Position numbers and translations under genes: made by a program. From an uncultured Clostridia bacterium (GTDB lineage Bacteria > Bacillota > Clostridia > Peptostreptococcales > Anaerovoracaceae): DNA of 64,000 nucleotides. The stretch covers positions 62,001-126,000 of the forward strand of contig CAKQXD010000003.1 in the NCBI GenBank assembly GCA_934281605.1, written 5' to 3'. This document shows, piece after piece, positions 59,217-64,000 of this stretch; positions within the stretch are counted from its first letter, which is position 1, and every line of letters begins with the position of its first letter. The notes beneath the pieces were generated by a model. That model was not told the DNA's origin. It made no database searches and saw nothing but the letters and a program-made list of their open reading frames with translations.

Positions 59217-61913
59217 TTATTTTACTTTCTTTTCTACGATGTCCAGACGGTCGCATACCTTGGCCAGCATTTCTTCGTATTTTACCTGCTTTGCCTTTTC
59301 TTCATCCACGACCTTCTGCGGAGCCTTGCTGACAAAGCCTTCGTTGGACAGCTTGCCCTTCACGCGCTTTACTTCACCTTCCAGCTTTTTCTTTTCCTTC
59401 TGGAGACGATCCAGCTCTGCTTCGTAGTCCATGATGTCGTCCAGCGGGATGAAGATCTCTGCGCCGGGAACGACTGCAGACATAACCTCTTCCGGTACAT
59501 CCGCCTTGCTTGCGATGAAGCTGATCTCCGTGATGTTGGCCATCTTCTTGATATAGCGTTCTCCCGCTTTGACCACGTCTTCTCTGCCTTCTCCGCACAG
59601 GATCACAGCGCGCAGCGCCTTGCTCGGAGCCGCATCTGCCTCGGCACGGATGTTACGAATGCTCTTGATGATGTTCATGGCCATTTCCAGCTTTTCCGCC
59701 TCCTGCGGGAAGCAGAGATCGTCGCTGTATACCGGCCAGTGTTCCTTGATGAGGAAGCCGTTCGGATTGTCCGCGTCAGCTTCGCCCTTCGGCAGGTACG
59801 TCCAGATCTCTTCCGTGATGTACGGCATGAACGGGTGGAGCAGACGGAGCATGTCCTTCAGAACTTTGACCAGAACTGCTCTCGCTACCTTCTTGTCCTC
59901 TTCATCGTCGCCGTAGAGTCTGCCCTTGACGATCTCGATGTACCAGTCGCAGTACTCGTTCCAGATCAGGTCGTAAGCTCTCTGTCCAGCCAGGGCCAGA
60001 TCGTATTTTTCCATGGTTTCCGTGATGTATTTTACCGCGTCGTTGACTCTGGAAATGATCCACTTGTCTTCATCCTGCAGTGCAGCCTTGCTCAGATCCG
60101 TCAGATCTGCCATCGGACGGAAGTTGCCGTCTTCATCCTGCAGGTTCATGATCACGAACCGGGATGCGTTCCACAGCTTATTGGCAAAGTTTCTCGCCGA
60201 TTCCAGCTTGTCCGTCTTGAATCTCATGTCGTTGCCCGGCGTGATACCTGTGGTCAGCATGAAACGCAGCGCATCTGCACCGTACTGGTCGATGATCTCC
60301 AGCGGGTCGATGCCGTTGCCCAGGGATTTACTCATCTTGCGTCCCTGTGCGTCACGCACCAGACCGTGAACGTATACGTGGTGGAACGGTACTTCGCCTG
60401 TGGTTTCCAGAGCGGAGAATACCATTCTGACAACCCAGAAGAAGATGATATCGTAGCCCGTTACCAGCACGTCGGTCGGATAGAAGTACTTCAGATCTTC
60501 CGTCTCTTCCGGCCATCCTAAGGTAGAGAACGGCCACAGTGCGGAGGAGAACCAGGTATCCAGTACGTCCTCATCCTGCTTGATGTTGGTGCTGCCGCAC
60601 TTGCTGCACTTGTGCGGAGCCGTTTCCTCTACCATCACTTCGCCGCAGTCCTGGCAGTAGTATGCCGGGATCCGGTGTCCCCACCACAGCTGACGAGAGA
60701 TACACCAGTCGCGGATCTCTTCCAGCCAGTGGAGATATGTCTTTTCAAAACGCTCCGGCACGTGAGTCAGCTGGCCGCTCTTGGCAGCCTCGATGGCAGG
60801 CTTTGCAAGCTCTTCCATCTTGACGAACCACTGATCGGAAAGCATCGGCTCAACGACCGTGTGACATCTGTAACATTCCCCTACCGGGATTACTTTTTCT
60901 TCTGTCTTGATGAGGAATCCGGCTTCGTCCAGATCCTTGACCCACGCCTTACGGCACTCATAGCGGTCCATGCCCTCGTACTTGCCGGCCAGGCTGTTCA
61001 TCTTGGCGTCGAAGTCGATGCAGGACAGGTTTTCCAGATCGTGGCGCTGTCCTACCTCAAAGTCGTTCGGGTCATGAGCCGGCGTGATCTTAACGGCTCC
61101 GGTTCCCTTCTCCGGATCCGGATACGGGTCGGCGATCACCGGGATCTCCTTGCCGATGAGCGGGATCACTACGTTCTTACCTACCAGGTCCTTGTATCTC
61201 TCATCATCCGGATGTACTGCGATAGCTACGTCGCCGAACATGGTTTCCGGACGGGAAGTCGCTACTACAACGCCCTCGCCGCCGTCCGCAGCCGGATAAC
61301 GGAAATACCAGTACATGCCGTTCTTGTCTTCGTGTTCTACTTCAGCATCCGAAAGGGACGTTCCGCACTCCGGACACCAGTTGATGAGACGGTTGCCCTT
61401 GTAGATCAGCCCCTTCTTGTACAGCTTTACGAAGAAGTGGTTGACCGCTTTGTTGCAGCCCTCGTCCATCGTGAAACGCTCTCTGCTCCAGTCGCAGGAG
61501 TCGCCCAGCTTCCGGCACTGCCTGGTGATCTTGCCGCCGAACTCCTTCTTCCAGGCCCAGGCTCTCTTTAAGAATTCCTCTCTGCCCAGATCTTCCTTCT
61601 CCAGACCCTCTTCCTGACGAATCCGGTCTACGACCTTGACTTCCGTCGCGATGCTGGCGTGGTCGCTTCCCGGCAGCCACAGCGCGCTGTAGCCCTGCAA
61701 ACGCTTAAAACGCGTCAGTACATCCTGCAAAGTCTGGTCCAGCGCGTGACCCATGTGAAGCTGTCCCGTAATATTTGGAGGCGGCATCACGATGGTGAAC
61801 GGCTTTTTATCAGGATCCACTTCTGCGTGGAACGCGCCGTTCGTCTCCCACATGTCATAAATGCGATCCTCAAAATCCTTCGGATCGTAAGTCTTTGCTA
61901 AATTCTTCTCCAT
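59217..61913 (-). CDS. valS: Valyl-tRNA synthetase
   Basis: An 898-residue class I synthetase. PPPNITGQLHMGHALD holds the HIGH motif (HMGH, 53-56), and GRKMSKSLGNGID the KMSKS loop. The C terminus has the coiled-coil arm (YEAELDRLQKEKKKLEGEV...). Charges tRNA-Val. Only 15 bases separate it from the upstream small gene, so there is no T-box leader. Confidence 0.97.
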   Translation of the reverse strand: MEKNLAKTYDPKDFEDRIYDMWETNGAFHAEVDPDKKPFTIVMPPPNITGQLHMGHALDQTLQDVLTRFKRLQGYSALWLPGSDHASIATEVKVVDRIRQEEGLEKEDLGREEFLKRAWAWKKEFGGKITRQCRKLGDSCDWSRERFTMDEGCNKAVNHFFVKLYKKGLIYKGNRLINWCPECGTSLSDAEVEHEDKNGMYWYFRYPAADGGEGVVVATSRPETMFGDVAIAVHPDDERYKDLVGKNVVIPLIGKEIPVIADPYPDPEKGTGAVKITPAHDPNDFEVGQRHDLENLSCIDFDAKMNSLAGKYEGMDRYECRKAWVKDLDEAGFLIKTEEKVIPVGECYRCHTVVEPMLSDQWFVKMEELAKPAIEAAKSGQLTHVPERFEKTYLHWLEEIRDWCISRQLWWGHRIPAYYCQDCGEVMVEETAPHKCSKCGSTNIKQDEDVLDTWFSSALWPFSTLGWPEETEDLKYFYPTDVLVTGYDIIFFWVVRMVFSALETTGEVPFHHVYVHGLVRDAQGRKMSKSLGNGIDPLEIIDQYGADALRFMLTTGITPGNDMRFKTDKLESARNFANKLWNASRFVIMNLQDEDGNFRPMADLTDLSKAALQDEDKWIISRVNDAVKYITETMEKYDLALAGQRAYDLIWNEYCDWYIEIVKGRLYGDDEEDKKVARAVLVKVLKDMLRLLHPFMPYITEEIWTYLPKGEADADNPNGFLIKEHWPVYSDDLCFPQEAEKLEMAMNIIKSIRNIRAEADAAPSKALRAVILCGEGREDVVKAGERYIKKMANITEISFIASKADVPEEVMSAVVPGAEIFIPLDDIMDYEAELDRLQKEKKKLEGEVKRVKGKLSNEGFVSKAPQKVVDEEKAKQVKYEEMLAKVCDRLDIVEKKVK

Positions 61914-61928
61914 GGTTTCTATCTCTCC

Positions 61929-62402
61929 TTACTGGTTTTTATGCTTCCGTCTTTTTCTTATACTCCAAAGGCCCTGCAGCAGGCTTGCCGCCAGCAGGAT
62001 CAGAAACGCCGCCAGGTAGATCCGGTACACGCCCCGGTACGTCTCGATTTTCTGCTGCTGCGCCCCGTCCGTCGTCACATAGTACTGGTACACATCCCAG
62101 CCCGTGTCCAGCCGGACGTCGATATACTTTTCTCCATTTCCGATGGTACTCTCCTGGTAGCAGTAGCGATCCCCGATCCGGGAAAACACCGCCGCGCCAA
62201 AATCATCCCCCGTCTGAAAGCAGTACATGGCCTTGTTTCCAATTTCCTCCTCCAGTGTGATCCGGATATCATCCGTCTCCGTTTCCCGCTGGATCACCGC
62301 CAGCACATCGTCCTTCGCCGTGCCGTTCATATAATCCAGTCCGACGGGAACCGCGATGACCCCGATGAGGATCAGCCAGAGAATTATCAAAAAATTTCTC
62401 AA
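61929..62402 (-). CDS. Small membrane protein, unknown function
   Basis: A 157-residue protein with an N-terminal (4-22) and a C-terminal (about 127-146) membrane helix around an external domain of about 100 residues, ending in a basic tail (SIRKRRKHKNQ). No family recognised. It probably starts with TTG after a GGATGG; it lies just upstream of valS on the same strand. Confidence 0.6.
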   Translation of the reverse strand: MRNFLIILWLILIGVIAVPVGLDYMNGTAKDDVLAVIQRETETDDIRITLEEEIGNKAMYCFQTGDDFGAAVFSRIGDRYCYQESTIGNGEKYIDVRLDTGWDVYQYYVTTDGAQQQKIETYRGVYRIYLAAFLILLAASLLQGLWSIRKRRKHKNQ

Positions 62403-62476
62403 TCATCCATCCCTCTTTTGCTCAGACTCCATGCAATTTTATAGTAACTGCATAATATATCAATTTTACACGCAAT

Positions 62477-62517
62477 GCAAAAAAAAGGCAAGTGCCCGCA
62501 GACACTTTACCTTTTTC
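62477..62517. terminator. Intrinsic terminator after folD
   Basis: AAAAAAGG-CAAGTG and CACTTT-ACCTTTTT form an imperfect stem with T-runs on both sides, just beyond the folD stop. Confidence 0.6.
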
Positions 62518-62525
62518 GATTTCCT

Positions 62526-63386
62526 TTATTTTTTCTGCAAAGCGCTTCTCGCGGCTGCCGTTACCACGTGATCCATGAGAATGGCTGTCGTCACGCTGCC
62601 GACGCCGCCCGGCACCGGCGTTACCGCTGCCGCCGCGGACGCGGCTTCCGGGTCCACATCACCACAGATGCCTCCGGCGCCGTCGTCGTTGATGCCCACG
62701 TCCAGTATGATCTGATCCTCGCCGGTCAGATCCCGCGTCAGAAAATTGGCTCTGCCTACTGCTGCGATCACCACATCAGCTTTCCTGCCGGCATCCTGGA
62801 GCATTTCCGGAGTCGTTCTGCTGTGACATATAGTTACGGTAGCGTTTCGATCCATTGCCATCATCGCCACCGGCTTTCCCACTACAAGGCTGCGTCCGAA
62901 TACCGTGACATTCTTACCGTTCAAATCGATCCCGTAATAATCCAGCATCTGGATGCATGCCGCCGCGGTACACGGCGGAAATCCCTTTTCGCTTCCCATA
63001 AAAACGCCAGCCATAGAACCCGGCGTAATGCCGTCCACATCCTTTTTCGGATCCAGTGCTCTGCAAACAGCTTCCTCGTCGATCTGCTTCGGCAGAGGGC
63101 GGAAAATCAAAACGCCGTCTACACCAGGATCCTGATTCAGCTTGTCGATTTCCGCCAGAAGATCTTCCTGTGTGATGTTCTCCGGCAGAACGATCTGCTC
63201 GGAATCGATGCCGTTTTTTTCGGCCCGTTCCAAAAGCCCGTTTTCATAGGCGATATCGCCCGGATTCGCCCCCACGCGAACCGTCGCAAGCATCGGCGTG
63301 ATTCCCCTCGCTTCCAGTTCCTGTACCCTTTGCAGCGTTTTTTCTGTCATATCATTTGCTACAGTTAACCCCTTTAATTCTCTCAT
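62526..63386 (-). CDS. folD: FolD-type methylene-tetrahydrofolate dehydrogenase, divergent
   Basis: A 286-residue FolD-family protein. The NADP site VFGRSLVVGKPVA and the end PVPGGVGSVTTAIL are conserved. Two of the three residues needed for cyclohydrolase activity are changed: the Lys of the YxxxK motif is Leu51 (Tyr47-E-N-G-Leu51), and the Gln of the VQLPLP motif is Phe95. Asp118 of KDVDG remains. It therefore probably acts only as a dehydrogenase on 5,10-methylene-THF. It overlaps the fchA gene by four bases; FchA would supply the missing cyclohydrolase step. Confidence 0.88.
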   Translation of the reverse strand: MRELKGLTVANDMTEKTLQRVQELEARGITPMLATVRVGANPGDIAYENGLLERAEKNGIDSEQIVLPENITQEDLLAEIDKLNQDPGVDGVLIFRPLPKQIDEEAVCRALDPKKDVDGITPGSMAGVFMGSEKGFPPCTAAACIQMLDYYGIDLNGKNVTVFGRSLVVGKPVAMMAMDRNATVTICHSRTTPEMLQDAGRKADVVIAAVGRANFLTRDLTGEDQIILDVGINDDGAGGICGDVDPEAASAAAAVTPVPGGVGSVTTAILMDHVVTAAARSALQKK

Positions 63387-64000
63387 TCATTTCTCCCCTT
63401 CTTTAACTGATTCGATACACATTCAAAGACTTCATCGGCCAGTGATGTATATTTCATCATCTTGATGGCACAAAGTTCATTCAGCTCCTCTGCCCTGGCG
63501 CGATTCTGCATCATCTTCGTATTGATAAAGACGTTGAGACTGGCAGCCTGCAGGGCTGCTTTGCATAAAATCGCGCTGGAGCCCGCATCGCTGACAGCGA
63601 TCTTGCTGCCCCGTTTTGCGAACGCCACCGAAAGCTCGATGGCCCGGCCGCATTTGTCCATGATCTGAAGCGGAACTGCACTGGCATGCTCCAGAGCTTC
63701 TTCCATCAGCCGGTCTCTTTCTGCAATTTCCTCATCGTTTTCCGCCTTCATAGAGTAGAGTTTCGACAGCGGTTCGAACATATCGATATCCGCCTGCACC
63801 AGATCCAGCAGATCCTTCTGCAAAGCTCTGCCTTCCTTCATCAGCTCCATCATCTCTTCTTCCACGTCGACATACTTCTTCTTGCCCACCGTCAAAGCGC
63901 CGACCATATGCCCCAGAGACGTCCCCAGCGCACCTGCCAGCGCCGCTACGCTCCCGCCACCGGGAACCGGCTCCTTGCTTGCTGCAGCTTCGATAAATTT
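63383..64000 (-). CDS. fchA: FchA-type methenyl-THF cyclohydrolase (partial)
   Basis: The 3' 205 codons of a gene that runs off the window end. Visible: PVPGGGSVAALAGALG at the upstream edge, then HMVGALTVGKKKY and helical segments typical of the FTCD_C family (methenyl-THF cyclohydrolase FchA, formimino-THF cyclodeaminase). The frame stays open to the last base, so the internal ATG at 63907 is not the start. It overlaps folD at an ATGA. Cyclohydrolase is preferred over cyclodeaminase because of that pairing. Confidence 0.85.
   Translation of the reverse strand, partial: KFIEAAASKEPVPGGGSVAALAGALGTSLGHMVGALTVGKKKYVDVEEEMMELMKEGRALQKDLLDLVQADIDMFEPLSKLYSMKAENDEEIAERDRLMEEALEHASAVPLQIMDKCGRAIELSVAFAKRGSKIAVSDAGSSAILCKAALQAASLNVFINTKMMQNRARAEELNELCAIKMMKYTSLADEVFECVSNQLKKGRNE

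Overview
The window looks like chromosome from an anaerobic Gram-positive bacterium of the Clostridia. The signs are a Firmicutes-type LexA, LytR-CpsA-Psr and CDP-glycerol-transferase wall genes, a class I hybrid cluster protein, a small clostridial ferredoxin, FchA, strong AGGAGG-type ribosome sites and no lipopolysaccharide genes. The core sequence has middling GC. A block from about 12.0 to 36.8 kb is clearly AT-rich and reads as a horizontally acquired island.

Layout. (1) 1-3.1 kb: a two-gene catabolic operon (CoA-acylating aldehyde dehydrogenase and class III omega-aminotransferase) behind a near-perfect sigma-54 promoter, with extreme codon bias. (2) 3.1-9.3 kb: ferredoxin with an unusual tandem double-hairpin leader, divergent lexA, a MoxR ATPase/VWA pair, hcp, and two tandem XRE regulators divergent from hcp. 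(3) 9.3-12 kb: a secreted GH25 muramidase with cell-wall-binding repeats and a Lys/Trp/Tyr-rich tail. (4) 12-15.6 kb: an AT-rich DUF2971 / AbiH-like / HAD group that looks like a defence module. (5) 15.6-16.1 kb: a probable group II intron remnant and a terminator. (6) 16.1-36.5 kb: a surface polysaccharide operon, all on the minus strand, encoding Wzz, Wzx, Wzy, an initiating sugar transferase and a legionaminic-acid-type nonulosonate pathway (LegB, LegC, a PtmE-like enzyme, LegG, LegI, LegF). It also carries unusual decoration-type enzymes: FemAB-like, ATP-grasp, a second PLP enzyme and a HpcH/HpaI aldolase. (7) 36.9-45.1 kb: a lipoprotein, a membrane-anchored 5'-nucleotidase, SppA, a ThrS lacking its TGS domain, Ddl and an LCP wall-polymer ligase. 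(8) 45.2-54.8 kb: a teichoic-acid-like locus (phosphohexomutase, GtrA, SDR, TarI/IspD-like, two TagF-like transferases, flippase). An IS3-family element has split an intrinsic terminator here. (9) 55-64 kb: a two-OB-fold SSB-like protein, a repeat-rich intergenic stretch, a GNAT, a lipid kinase, folC, valS, a divergent folD and a partial fchA.

Most of the window therefore concerns the cell envelope. The nonulosonate locus makes a negatively charged surface glycan, the 45-55 kb locus makes a polyol-phosphate polymer, the LCP protein probably attaches polymer to peptidoglycan, and the muramidase and Ddl act on peptidoglycan. The two ends hold energy and one-carbon metabolism. The points most worth following up are the decorated nonulosonate locus with its predicted AUU-initiated FemAB gene, the double-hairpin leader, the sigma-54 operon, the FolD that has lost its cyclohydrolase residues next to FchA, and the repeat-rich intergenic region at 55.9-56.4 kb. 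No tRNA, rRNA or CRISPR was recognised.
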